Assembly (NCBI RefSeq): GCF_038024855.1
Contig: NZ_CP139089.1
Coordinates: 2,142,501 to 2,206,500 of the forward strand
Length of the DNA: 64,000 bases
Source: Methylocella tundrae
GTDB taxonomy: Bacteria > Pseudomonadota > Alphaproteobacteria > Rhizobiales > Beijerinckiaceae
Direction: 5' to 3'
Made by a program: the position numbers and the translations under genes. Positions 17,224 to 26,099 of the stretch are shown in pieces. The notes beneath the pieces were generated by a model. That model was not told the DNA's origin. It searched no databases and saw only the letters and a program-made list of their open reading frames with translations. Position 1 is the stretch's first letter, and each line of letters begins with the position of its first letter.

Positions 17224-18336
17224 TCAAGATTCAAAAAGAAGATCCCTCGAAAGCTCAACATGTCTCTTGACGTAAGATTGCGAGTTAATGCCCCCTGGCC
17301 CCATCCGGGCCTGGGCGCGCTTCACGACGCCCCATCGCGATTCATCGTCCTTGGCCATTTCGAGAATCGCGCTTCTGATCGCCTCGGCATTCTGAGGCCG
17401 CACATATTTGACCGCGTCGCCGGGAAAGTAGGCCCGAAGGCCGCCGACGTCGCTGCAAATAACCGGAACTCCCCGAAGCGCAGCCTCCTCGAGCACCGTA
17501 ATGCCCGAAGCATGCAAATTTGGCCTGAGCGCGAGAACAAGCACGTCCGCCCATTCATAAAGCTGCAACAGCTCATTGTTTGATTTCGGCTGGACAACGG
17601 CAATGTTTTTCGCGCCCGCGAGCAGCTTAGGGGGCACCTTCTGAGACGCGATGCGAAGTTCGCAACAGGGTAGTCTCCTGACCGCCTGGATCAATGTCGT
17701 CCAGTCCCTATCCTCATCGTTACCGACCGACATCAGCCGTATCGGGTCGCAAAATCTCTTAAACTGCGGCGGCGCCATTCCCTCGGCGTTGATCCCATAA
17801 AGAACCAATTCGCAACGGACGCCCGGAAACAGGCTCCGCGCGACTTTTAGATTTTCAGGGGAGTGGAGAGTCAACATGTCCGCGCGAGACACTAATTTCT
17901 TAAACAGCCAACGGTGGAGGCGCGAAAACTTTGGCCATCTGTCAATGAGCCAGACACTCTGCGCAATCAACTTCGGTCTACGCGTTGGACGCATCGCCCA
18001 AAACAACAGCAAAATCGCCAGGTGCTGCGATTCCGTGTGCGTCCATACGACATCCGCCGTACATATCCCTTTGCGGTTGCGCCAGGCATGAACGAAGTCG
18101 AAGTGCAAAAAATACCGAACGGCCAGGCGGAACAGCCTTTCAATTTTACGTTCTAGCTTATCTTCGGAATAGGTGACCTGACAACCATCTTCCGCCGCCC
18201 TATGATACCCATACGCAAATGGCTCGTTTATTCCTATGATTTGGCCGTTGCGATATTTCTCGTTCCAGTTCCGCGCCCCGAAACCATGCGCCAAATGAAC
18301 AAATACTCTGATTTCGCCCGCATGATCGTGAGACAT
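17224..18336 (-). CDS. GT4-type glycosyltransferase
   Basis: A 370-residue protein whose C-terminal half is a GT-B Rossmann domain. PIRLMSVGNDEDRDWTTLIQ opens it, and the sugar-nucleotide site reads SGITVLEEAALRGVPVICSD (about 298-317), the E-x7-E-like motif of GT4 enzymes. It should add a sugar to the lipid-linked repeat unit of a surface polysaccharide on the cytoplasmic side. The start at 18336 (GGAAG just upstream) is preferred to an in-frame ATG at 18450, whose product would begin with an atypical alanine-rich stretch. Donor and acceptor are unknown. Confidence 0.8.
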   Translation of the reverse strand: MSHDHAGEIRVFVHLAHGFGARNWNEKYRNGQIIGINEPFAYGYHRAAEDGCQVTYSEDKLERKIERLFRLAVRYFLHFDFVHAWRNRKGICTADVVWTHTESQHLAILLLFWAMRPTRRPKLIAQSVWLIDRWPKFSRLHRWLFKKLVSRADMLTLHSPENLKVARSLFPGVRCELVLYGINAEGMAPPQFKRFCDPIRLMSVGNDEDRDWTTLIQAVRRLPCCELRIASQKVPPKLLAGAKNIAVVQPKSNNELLQLYEWADVLVLALRPNLHASGITVLEEAALRGVPVICSDVGGLRAYFPGDAVKYVRPQNAEAIRSAILEMAKDDESRWGVVKRAQARMGPGGINSQSYVKRHVELSRDLLFES

Positions 18337-19005
18337 CACTTCCGCTTCGAGACCTGCCTCGACACCGGCGATCATTGGCGCGTTGCGGCCGTTGCTAGAA
18401 CCGAGCGGCGCTGCGGGCGCGTGCATTTCAGGGCTTCCCATCACACACATGGAAACGCTGGTCCGGGCGAGATCAACTTTCGATCGCCGTCAAGCCAGCG
18501 ATACGCGAACGGCGCATCACCGCCCGACTGTCCCCAAACGCGGTTGCCGGGGCAAGCCTCGGAAAACACGGATAAGGCGCGACATCGCTCCCGACGCGTT
18601 GAGCGCCTTAGGAACGAATGATCGCGCTCGTCGCAGGAAATGGCGACAATTTCACAGGACGGACGGCGCAACCCGAATCAAGGTGAAGCTGCCGCCAGCG
18701 ATTCCCGGCTGAAATCCCCCTCCGACGAATCGCAACCGTGGGCGCTCAGAGCGTGCCGGCAGCCGAACAATTATGGATATGGTCCGGCGAGCCGATCCAC
18801 TGAGTGCCTCTCACCGGCGACGGTCATCATGCGAATGGCACGCAGGAGGCCGCGCTACAGCACGGCCTCCGCTCTACGATTCCTGCCCTCGAACGCGGTC
18901 AACGAGGATGTAGGCGATCAAGGACCTTCAGCAACCAACCAGAGGGAGGGAGGATGGCCAGATCGCATTCCGCCGCGCTGGCGACTGCCGAGCTAGGGAC
19001 AGCGG
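18337..19005. other. Gap without a recognised gene
   Basis: About 670 bp between a glycosyltransferase gene start and the end of the secreted hydrolase-like gene, both on the minus strand. Reading frames are short and have no family resemblance. It should contain the promoter of the glycosyltransferase gene, but no convincing promoter was seen. Confidence 0.4.
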
Positions 19006-21045
19006 CTAATTTACCACTTCGATAATGATCGGATGATCGCTCAACGTCAAAGGGACCGAACTCACATTGGAGAGGGTCTGAGTCGCCGTCACGCCCACAG
19101 TCGGATCATACAGATTCACTGTGCCGTGCGTTCCTCCCAGATTTACGTTGACTTTGTCCGTTGCCTCTCCTACCGGCCGCTCATCCCAAACGACCAATTC
19201 GAACGCGCCAGTGCTCTTTTGCATTAACAAATCGTGCACAGTGGCGGGCTCGGATGCGATCGAGTAATTAAGAGACCCCGGCGCTATTCCTACAGCCTTG
19301 TTATCATTCAAGATGGTCGTAAGATTGTGAATGTAGACCGCGGCCGGCTTATAGGAATAATCCGGCCGTACAATGCCGAACGTATTGTTGAATCCGCCCT
19401 CATTATCTCTCAGCTGGTAGAGGAATGTGTATTTATAACCCCTCTTATATTGAGATAGATACACGTTGAGGAGAACTTTTGCTTGATTATCCTCCCCTCC
19501 GTTGCTGCTGACCCATCCAGTCTCAGTTGTCACACGCGGAAGCGTCTGGAGCTGTGCGTCATTGCTTCCAGCATAATGGTGCTTCCATGTTGTTCCGTAG
19601 TCATCCACGAGTGGGTTTTGAGCAGGGGCAACCTTTCCTGTTGGGGCCGCAACGTTCCACGCAATATTATCGACGGGAGTTGGTGCTCCTTCCCAGATAA
19701 CGTAATTATGCATATTCGCATAATCCGCGTATTTCGTGCCATCCGGCATGGAAAGGCCTGAGCCATTCGGAATGGTCAGAAATTGCAATCCGACATTATC
19801 CGTCTCCGCGCCGTTGTGCGAAATATGAAACACAGGGTAGTTTTTCAAAACGGAGTCGGCCTTGACCGCCGCGTACAGGTCCGCTTGCAGTTTCGCCACC
19901 GGAAGCCATGAATAAGAACCGCCGCCAACCTGGCCTTGGTAATTCAGCGTCCAATTGTCTGGTTCATTCGCGCCTGCGACAGCCAACAATGCGCCAGCCG
20001 TCGCAAGCGCCTTGGCTGCGCTGATATTGCTGGCGACGCTGGACCCTGAGAACCCACTGTCCAGCGCCCAGAGAATTTTAGTGTTTGTCAGCTGGGCGAG
20101 TTCGATCGAGTTAGCCGCGCTGCCGCCGCCCTCGAGGCTCCCGCCGCTGACGTTGCGGACCCCTATGTATTTGATCAAAGGCGCATAGGTGGCGTTAGGT
20201 GAACCGTTCGCGGGAGAGGCAATGCATATGCCAAGGGAATTCAAGAAATCATTGGCGCTCACGGCGACCACACCGGAGCCCGAGGAGGGCATGGAGGCGG
20301 GCGGCGAGCTGGGAGGCGGAGGCTGGGTTACGGGCGGCGAAGACGCAACGTTTGTTGCCGCCGGCTTGATTGTCACCCCAATTGCGTCCCAATAGTTCGG
20401 CGCGCCCGACACCTTAGCAGTTTGCGCCGCCACGTTGGTATTCCCGGATGCCGACAATAGCTTATCGCCGGTAAACATTGAGCGTTGCGTAAGATCTCTT
20501 GAAACATTGCCAAGATCGCCAGGCCCGGATATCGGAGCGGATACAAGGTTAAAATCCCAGAAACCCACATATCGTTCGCCAGCTACCGCCGTTTCAGCGA
20601 AGGCCGGGATTTGACATGATGTCGCATAATCAGATCCACACCCCGCAGTGCGGCCGATTGGCGCCGTGGCGTCGACATTGCGATAAGCCTTGATGATCGC
20701 CGCGCCGTAGGAGGCGCCGCTCCACGAGTAGGAGGCCGGCTCATTATGCGCAATGCGCCAGAAAAGTTGAGCGCCTTGGATTGCGTTGAATGTCTTGGTC
20801 ACCTGGGTCCAGCCCGACGGCGCCGTCAACCATGCGCCGTTCGTTGTCTGCGTTGCGATGTATGCAAGCATCAGGTCGCCATTCTGCGTCCCCGCCGGCG
20901 TCTTGACTTGAACGGGACCCGACCAGTTGTTCGAGGACCCATAGGCCACGCCTACATATGTTACGGACGCCGCGGCGTGCCCAACTGTGGGCGCTGCAAT
21001 TGTTGCGCTCAGAGCTACGCCCCAAGCGAATATCGAATATTTCAC
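19006..21045 (-). CDS. Secreted two-domain protein with glycoside-hydrolase-like (clan GH-A type) C-terminus
   Basis: A 679-residue protein with a Sec signal peptide (cleavage near 25, VGHA/AASV). Residues 27-230 form a beta-rich domain with the pattern WSGPVQVKTPAGTQNGDLML, similar to carbohydrate-binding or tail-type sandwiches. Residues 233-257 are a proline-rich linker. Residues 262-679 look like a TIM-barrel hydrolase: GANEPDNW places an acid/base candidate at E361 and VTTETGW a nucleophile candidate at E508, the two-glutamate arrangement of retaining clan A enzymes. The start is GTG at 21045 with GGAGAAAC upstream. Within a polysaccharide locus it probably trims or remodels the polymer outside the cell. 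The exact GH family is not assigned. Confidence 0.7.
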   Translation of the reverse strand: MKYSIFAWGVALSATIAAPTVGHAAASVTYVGVAYGSSNNWSGPVQVKTPAGTQNGDLMLAYIATQTTNGAWLTAPSGWTQVTKTFNAIQGAQLFWRIAHNEPASYSWSGASYGAAIIKAYRNVDATAPIGRTAGCGSDYATSCQIPAFAETAVAGERYVGFWDFNLVSAPISGPGDLGNVSRDLTQRSMFTGDKLLSASGNTNVAAQTAKVSGAPNYWDAIGVTIKPAATNVASSPPVTQPPPPSSPPASMPSSGSGVVAVSANDFLNSLGICIASPANGSPNATYAPLIKYIGVRNVSGGSLEGGGSAANSIELAQLTNTKILWALDSGFSGSSVASNISAAKALATAGALLAVAGANEPDNWTLNYQGQVGGGSYSWLPVAKLQADLYAAVKADSVLKNYPVFHISHNGAETDNVGLQFLTIPNGSGLSMPDGTKYADYANMHNYVIWEGAPTPVDNIAWNVAAPTGKVAPAQNPLVDDYGTTWKHHYAGSNDAQLQTLPRVTTETGWVSSNGGEDNQAKVLLNVYLSQYKRGYKYTFLYQLRDNEGGFNNTFGIVRPDYSYKPAAVYIHNLTTILNDNKAVGIAPGSLNYSIASEPATVHDLLMQKSTGAFELVVWDERPVGEATDKVNVNLGGTHGTVNLYDPTVGVTATQTLSNVSSVPLTLSDHPIIIEVVN

Positions 21046-21954
21046 ACAGTTTCTCCGCTAGATGACATTTGGCCAAGCTTCAGCCCTCCCGCAATCGAGG
21101 TTCGACGCGACTGACAGCAAGCTTGAACTGTGCAGTAACACGCTCTTTATGGCGAGAGTGCGTCCAATAACGATCCACGGTTTGAGGCATCAGCGCGCCG
21201 CACAGCAGTTTGGTAGGATGAAGAGAAACGCTTGATCGAGCTGGATCGATGCAATCTGTACGTTATGAGAACACGGACATGCGTCTCGCCTTCATGAAGC
21301 GGCACAACTGCACCTTCATGCTCCCGACACACACTATTCTCTCGGCTCATTTTTCTACAGATCGTTCACGTCTAATCCTCGATTTCACCAGCTTCACTTG
21401 TTTCTCGATCAACGCCACAATCTGCGCTAAGCCACAGCGTAACAATGCCGAATCAATTCTCTAGGCTTTGAAATAGTACACTGTTGTTAGTGTACATTTA
21501 TTATTCATCACTTATCATTTACTCTTAGCACAATGTTTGTTCTACACAATAGGAATCTCGGAGCGCCTGATCTGCGCCGCCTCCGAGCGATCGCGGTTCA
21601 GAACCTTCAGGCGGCTCGATAGTTGATTTGCAGCTTTTTAAGCGAGCAACTCGAGATGGAATATCGGCGCGCTTTCATGGAGCGCAGCTCGGGTCGACGA
21701 ATTGAATGGTGCAATCGGAAGCGTGATGCGCGACGATCTGCGTGGGCACGATGAGAAAGCCGTGCATTTTGCTGCGGCTCCACGAAGATCAGATGAGCGG
21801 CGACGCTACAGGCAACCACAAAGGGCGCGCGGTCTATGACCGGCTTCCGGCTCCGGCCACAGTCGAGAGGCTCAACAAAGGCTATGAAGCCCGAGACTTC
21901 AACGACAGGCCGCTTGATTATTCCGTCTGTTGGCCACCGCCGTTAGCGGAACCA
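21046..21954. other. Gap of about 900 bp without a recognised gene
   Basis: AT-richer than its surroundings. It holds only short frames without family resemblance, and a small inverted repeat at 21476-21495. It separates the secreted hydrolase-like gene from the next glycosyltransferase gene, both leftward, so it should contain the former's promoter. Confidence 0.4.
21476..21495. promoter_or_regulatory. Inverted repeat, possible operator
   Basis: GTACACT and AGTGTAC form a perfect 7-bp inverted repeat around a six-base centre, in an AT-rich stretch. The size fits a dimeric regulator site. It lies about 430 bp upstream of the secreted hydrolase-like gene. No T-run follows, so it is unlikely to be a terminator. 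Confidence 0.35.
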
Positions 21955-23091
21955 TCAACTGTCGATCCCCTCCACTAAGCTCTCAACTCCCCTCGGGCCC
22001 CGGCGCGTCGAGGCTAGCGTAGAGGCGAGACGCTCATATAAGGCGTTGATCTGGCCTAACATCATCTCTAGCCGAAACGCTTCATGATAAACAGCCAGGG
22101 CGTTCGCCCCCATTTTGCGCAGTTCGTTACGGTCGCAGCATTGTAGAGCGCGCCTCAAGCCGCAGGGGTCATCCAAATTAAACACGAGCCCATTGAATCC
22201 ATGGATCAGCATTTCAGGCAACGCCCCTCTGTCCGAGACAATCAAAGGTTTGCCGTTCCGCATTGCTTCAATTCCGACTAAGCCGAAACCTTCCCATCGG
22301 GAGGGGATCACGACTGCGTCCAAATCGGAAATAAAATCGTCTATTCTATCCGCGCCGAGCCAGCCGACGAAACTCACATTGTCCGCCACCCGCGGCTGAA
22401 CGCCCCGATCACGATCACAGGCCCCGGCTACCCAGAGATGAACGGCTGGGTCCTGGCATTTCGCTGTCGCATCCAATAGAATTTCCAAGCCCTTCTGCCG
22501 GTCAAACCGGCCAATGAAACCAAGATTGAGTCTATCGGTCCTTGGCTCGATCACATGTTTGCCGGTCGCGCGTGAGGGCGCGACGCCATTGCGAATGACG
22601 ACTTGGTCACCGGCAAGTCCCCATTTCATCGCCGCGCGCCCCTCAAAATGAGAGATATTTACGGTAACATCGGTCTTGCTGCTCAACAGTCTTTCTACAC
22701 CGGCGTATAATGCCTTCTTGATCCACGGCACATCCTGGCAGAATGCCCATCCGTGAGCGCAATGTACGACCTTATAGGATGACGATCGGAGTACCCGAAC
22801 GTAAAAGCCGGGAAACGTGCCGTGCAGGTGAACGATATCGGGCGCGAGCGCCGATAGCAGCTTTGTCACGCTACGCGATGCGTTAAATATTCCAGGTAGT
22901 CGTCTTGTTGCGTTATAGTGGTATTTGGCGATGCCGATGTCCTTCAGCCCTGCCGTCAGCAGCCTTTCGTCGCCGAGAAGCGATACTCGATATCCATTTT
23001 CGAGGTTATTCTTGATAAGTTCCTCGACATAGGTCGAGGTGCCTCCTCGCACAGACTCAGTCACGTGCACGATGTGCAAATTCCGCGTCAT
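21955..23091 (-). CDS. GT4-type glycosyltransferase
   Basis: A 378-residue GT-B enzyme. The N-terminal domain opens with LHIVHVTESVRGGTSTYVEE, including the glycine-rich donor loop, and has IVHLHGTFPGFY. The C-terminal domain has LNLGFIGRFDRQKGLEILLD and the GT4 motif SRWEGFGLVGIEAMRNGKPL. It is expected to transfer a sugar from a nucleotide donor to a lipid-linked intermediate in the cytoplasm. The start at 23091 has AGGCGACGA ahead of it; 35 in-frame residues upstream are not family-like. Neighbours are a methyltransferase gene (143 bp upstream, same strand) and the gene-poor gap. Confidence 0.88.
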   Translation of the reverse strand: MTRNLHIVHVTESVRGGTSTYVEELIKNNLENGYRVSLLGDERLLTAGLKDIGIAKYHYNATRRLPGIFNASRSVTKLLSALAPDIVHLHGTFPGFYVRVLRSSSYKVVHCAHGWAFCQDVPWIKKALYAGVERLLSSKTDVTVNISHFEGRAAMKWGLAGDQVVIRNGVAPSRATGKHVIEPRTDRLNLGFIGRFDRQKGLEILLDATAKCQDPAVHLWVAGACDRDRGVQPRVADNVSFVGWLGADRIDDFISDLDAVVIPSRWEGFGLVGIEAMRNGKPLIVSDRGALPEMLIHGFNGLVFNLDDPCGLRRALQCCDRNELRKMGANALAVYHEAFRLEMMLGQINALYERLASTLASTRRGPRGVESLVEGIDS

Positions 23092-23233
23092 TCGTCGCCT
23101 GTTGCTGTTCTCTCTTACCAACAGACCGCCGCCCGCGGTCGTCGGATGCGGGGCGACGCGCCGCCTATCCGTCGAGGACGCGCGTCCAGTCACCAATCCT
23201 CGCGCGGCGCGTCCTCGACCCTTTGCTTACGCC

Positions 23234-24433
23234 TTACGCTAAAACAAGTTCCGCGGTGGGTGCGCATGCAGCCACAACGCGCGAAATTTCATCACAATAG
23301 ACAGGGTTCATGATAATAATGGATTTTGGCTGTTCCGTGCTCAGGTCATCAGGACAAACAACGGGCGTTCCATGTAAAGGCGCGAAGCGGCCCTGCTTGC
23401 GTGGATTGAGGTCCACCAAGGCGCGAAGCTGCTCGGCGCCAGGCACCGCGTTGACGAAAGTTATCCCTTTCGACCCAGCGCCCCAGACAACCGTCTCCCG
23501 GGCATCATGGCGAGATACAAATTGAGCCCAGCGCTTTATTTTTTGCTGATAGATTTCGCCGAACGACTGCATGAGCCGCTTTATACCTTCGTGATTTCGG
23601 ACGATATCTGAGGTCCTGCTGGGGCTCGGTCTGGCCTCAACGTAAATGTATTGCTCGCTGAATGAGGTGCCGACATCCAGCAACTCGAATCCTGCGCGCT
23701 CGAACGCCATGCTTAGAGACGCTTCCGTGAAATACGACACGTGTTCGTAGATGAGATCCCAGATTCCATGATCGCGAAATGTGTAGAGGCCGTTCGGCAT
23801 TTCAAAATAGAAGATCGTGTCCGGTTTGATGCTCGGATGCCTGCGCAATGATTCCAAGAACTGAACGGGCTCGGCAATATGTTCCAGAACATGTCTGCCG
23901 ATGAGGAGATCAGGACGCACGTCTGTGTAAGTCTCGTTAAAATAGTCACGAATGAAGCGTACGTTGGACGTATTTGGCATGCGCCGGTCGTCCGCACTTG
24001 TGTCGAAGCCCACACCTTGAGCGTCAGCCACGCCGCACAGCCGATCAAGAAATTCCCCTTTGCCACAGCCGATCTCTACAACGGTCTTCCCTAGCAGCTT
24101 GTAGGATCTATTGAGGCGTTCCGCTAACGCCGCGGCGAAAGCCCTGAAGTGTGCCGAATGCTCAAGCGATGAATTGTAATTGGGCGTATAGCAGACCTTA
24201 TCTTCTTCAAAGGTGCTGTTGAACACGTGAGAGCACCTTTGGCAGTAAGCGAGCGTCAAGCGCCCTCGATCTGCGTCTCGCGCAGTTTGCCGCTCAGAGA
24301 ACAGCACATTGCACATCACAGGCGTCTCGAATGACAACATTTCGAACAGGTCACGGCTACCGCAAAGAGGACAGTCGCTGCGGGCCTCGCGCAGCGTATA
24401 ATCGGGGGTAGCACTCGCGCTCGATTGATCCAT
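23234..24433 (-). CDS. SAM-dependent methyltransferase, C-methyltransferase architecture (copy 1)
   Basis: A 399-residue protein in three parts. An N-terminal zinc ribbon has C21, C24, C64 and C67. A class I SAM domain has VVEIGCGKGEFLDRL near 118 and RHVLEHIAEPVQFL. The C-terminal domain has VVWGAGSKGITFVNA and LVDLNPRKQGRF. This is the layout of NDP-sugar C-methyltransferases such as TylC3. Copy 3 at 42923-44164 is clearly its paralogue (same motifs throughout); copy 2 at 31783-33030 is more distant. AGGAG lies nine bases ahead of the ATG. It likely modifies a nucleotide sugar for the polysaccharide, though the acceptor atom cannot be deduced. Confidence 0.82.
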   Translation of the reverse strand: MDQSSASATPDYTLREARSDCPLCGSRDLFEMLSFETPVMCNVLFSERQTARDADRGRLTLAYCQRCSHVFNSTFEEDKVCYTPNYNSSLEHSAHFRAFAAALAERLNRSYKLLGKTVVEIGCGKGEFLDRLCGVADAQGVGFDTSADDRRMPNTSNVRFIRDYFNETYTDVRPDLLIGRHVLEHIAEPVQFLESLRRHPSIKPDTIFYFEMPNGLYTFRDHGIWDLIYEHVSYFTEASLSMAFERAGFELLDVGTSFSEQYIYVEARPSPSRTSDIVRNHEGIKRLMQSFGEIYQQKIKRWAQFVSRHDARETVVWGAGSKGITFVNAVPGAEQLRALVDLNPRKQGRFAPLHGTPVVCPDDLSTEQPKSIIIMNPVYCDEISRVVAACAPTAELVLA

Positions 24434-24658
24434 TATATAAGCTCCTGTCCGCGCTTCTGCTCACGCCTTGGTTGACCCCTTGGCCGATGCCCCCGATTGA
24501 CGCTTGTTTCTTATTATGAGCAGCTCCGTGCACACTTTTTAATTAACCGGGGCACGGCAATGTGATGGTTGCGCCCTGGTCTCACTATGTCGGCGCGAAC
24601 GTCCAGTCCGGCCTCATCACCAATCTAGCTGTGCGGACACCGTCAAGTCTGGCGGGCG

Positions 24659-25585
24659 CTAGGCGGTGACCGGCGGCTTGAATACGAGCATTGCCCCTTC
24701 GGGCTTATCGCCGCTGTCGTATCGGGCGACGATATCGTCCGGCATGGGCGCTCCATCCGACCCACGCACAAAATCGCGCAGACTCGTTCCTTGCGAGAAC
24801 GTGTCCACGTTTGGGGCGCCGCTCCCAACTTCCAGATCAGTGCGGGCTACCGTACGAAAGTCGATGCTGAATCGTGTACGCCCGGATGTATTTGGTACAG
24901 TCGAATGCATTTGAGCGCCCGAAAACAGAATGACCCCGCCGATGGGACAAACGATGCGTATTTGTGGGTCGAGCTCCATCGGCTGGCGAGGACCTGGCTG
25001 TTTGCGAAGGTCGGCGGTGATGTATTTCGCCGCATCCTTACGACCGCTGGAATTATATTCATAGTAGTTGAATTCCTCCGACCCATTGCTGATGGGCGTC
25101 GTCCAGTATCCCGGATGAAAAGCCATCGTCGACTCCGAGGCGAGCGTCGTGATCGGAAGCCACCAGTTTAGCTGAGCCATCGGCGCCGCCCACCAGGTAT
25201 CGCGATGCGCGGGGAACGCGTAACCGACGCCAGCCGTCAGATATTTATCGCTCGTTACGCCGCGCAGCCGTGGAACATCGAGATGCGTCTCATCAAGATC
25301 GCAGCCAAGGGCGGCAACCACATTGCGCAGAAGGGCCTTTGTTTTTGGATGATGAATGAACCGCGGCTTCAGTGGCGCGAAGATTTCGACGAACTTATCC
25401 ACCGACATCTCGTATTGCGCCGTTTCCGCGTCGTGCGGAGCAAATCCTTCATCAATGAGTTCGCGCGCAAAATCGATAAGGGCCAATGTAGAAGGCCGCG
25501 GTGAATAGACGAAGATATCCCCGGCGTAAAGCAGCGCGCGGCGCGTGGTCTCGTTCACCGCGGAATCGAAGTAGACCGTAGTCAT
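24659..25585 (-). CDS. Phytanoyl-CoA-hydroxylase-like 2-oxoglutarate/Fe(II) oxygenase
   Basis: The 308-residue protein shows a facial-triad pattern: H127 and D129 in AFPAHRDTWW, H227 in GAQMHSTVPN, and R236/R238 in SGRTRFSIDFRTV as candidate 2-oxoglutarate ligand. GGVILFSGAQMHST has the usual strand-turn before the second histidine. Such enzymes hydroxylate small or bound substrates using oxygen and 2-oxoglutarate. GAGGAGG precedes the ATG at 25585. It lies between a methyltransferase gene and the polymerase-like gene, suggesting an oxidative modification of a sugar or other precursor of the polymer. No close named relative is recognised. Confidence 0.65.
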   Translation of the reverse strand: MTTVYFDSAVNETTRRALLYAGDIFVYSPRPSTLALIDFARELIDEGFAPHDAETAQYEMSVDKFVEIFAPLKPRFIHHPKTKALLRNVVAALGCDLDETHLDVPRLRGVTSDKYLTAGVGYAFPAHRDTWWAAPMAQLNWWLPITTLASESTMAFHPGYWTTPISNGSEEFNYYEYNSSGRKDAAKYITADLRKQPGPRQPMELDPQIRIVCPIGGVILFSGAQMHSTVPNTSGRTRFSIDFRTVARTDLEVGSGAPNVDTFSQGTSLRDFVRGSDGAPMPDDIVARYDSGDKPEGAMLVFKPPVTA

Positions 25586-26099
25586 GATCAGGCCCTCCTC
25601 GGATCGACGCCTGGGCCGCATATCCATCATTCGATGCTGTTAGCGCTCATAGGTAGGAGCGTAATCTCATTTTGCGCGCAGCATCCCGTCTGGATAGGTC
25701 CAATTATCAGTATGGATGGAGAGCCACCAATACCTTGAAACTCTGTCAGGAGCGGACCGCGGCGGCGCGCGCCGACATCATTGCCTCAACGGACAGCCCG
25801 CCATAAACACGCGTCTCGCGCCGGCTACCGCCCAAATGAAAGCCGCCAGCACAACGGCGGCGCTGTACACAGGGCCCTTCTTTGTCGCTCGAAGGGGGCG
25901 TCGCGACAAGACTCGGAAAATACGGTCGGATACAAAAGTGGCGATGGCCGAACGCGCCAAGCGCTTTCGCAGCGAACCATTAACGCGCGCCCTTTCCTCA
26001 CTCGTTATTTGGCTTCAATGAGCGTCTTCCGAGCTCAACGGCGTCAGGCGGTATGCGTCGGCAAAACCGATTCTGGCCTTTGCAGCGGTCGTCATTCAA
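25586..26099. other. Gap without a recognised gene
   Basis: About 510 bp upstream of the oxygenase-like gene and downstream of the polymerase-like gene. Only short frames without resemblance to known proteins are seen, and no clear terminator or promoter. Confidence 0.4.

Noticed and set aside
21607-21978. Frames in the 21-22 kb gap as a transposase remnant
   Set aside because: No catalytic DDE pattern, no terminal inverted repeats and no target duplication could be seen.
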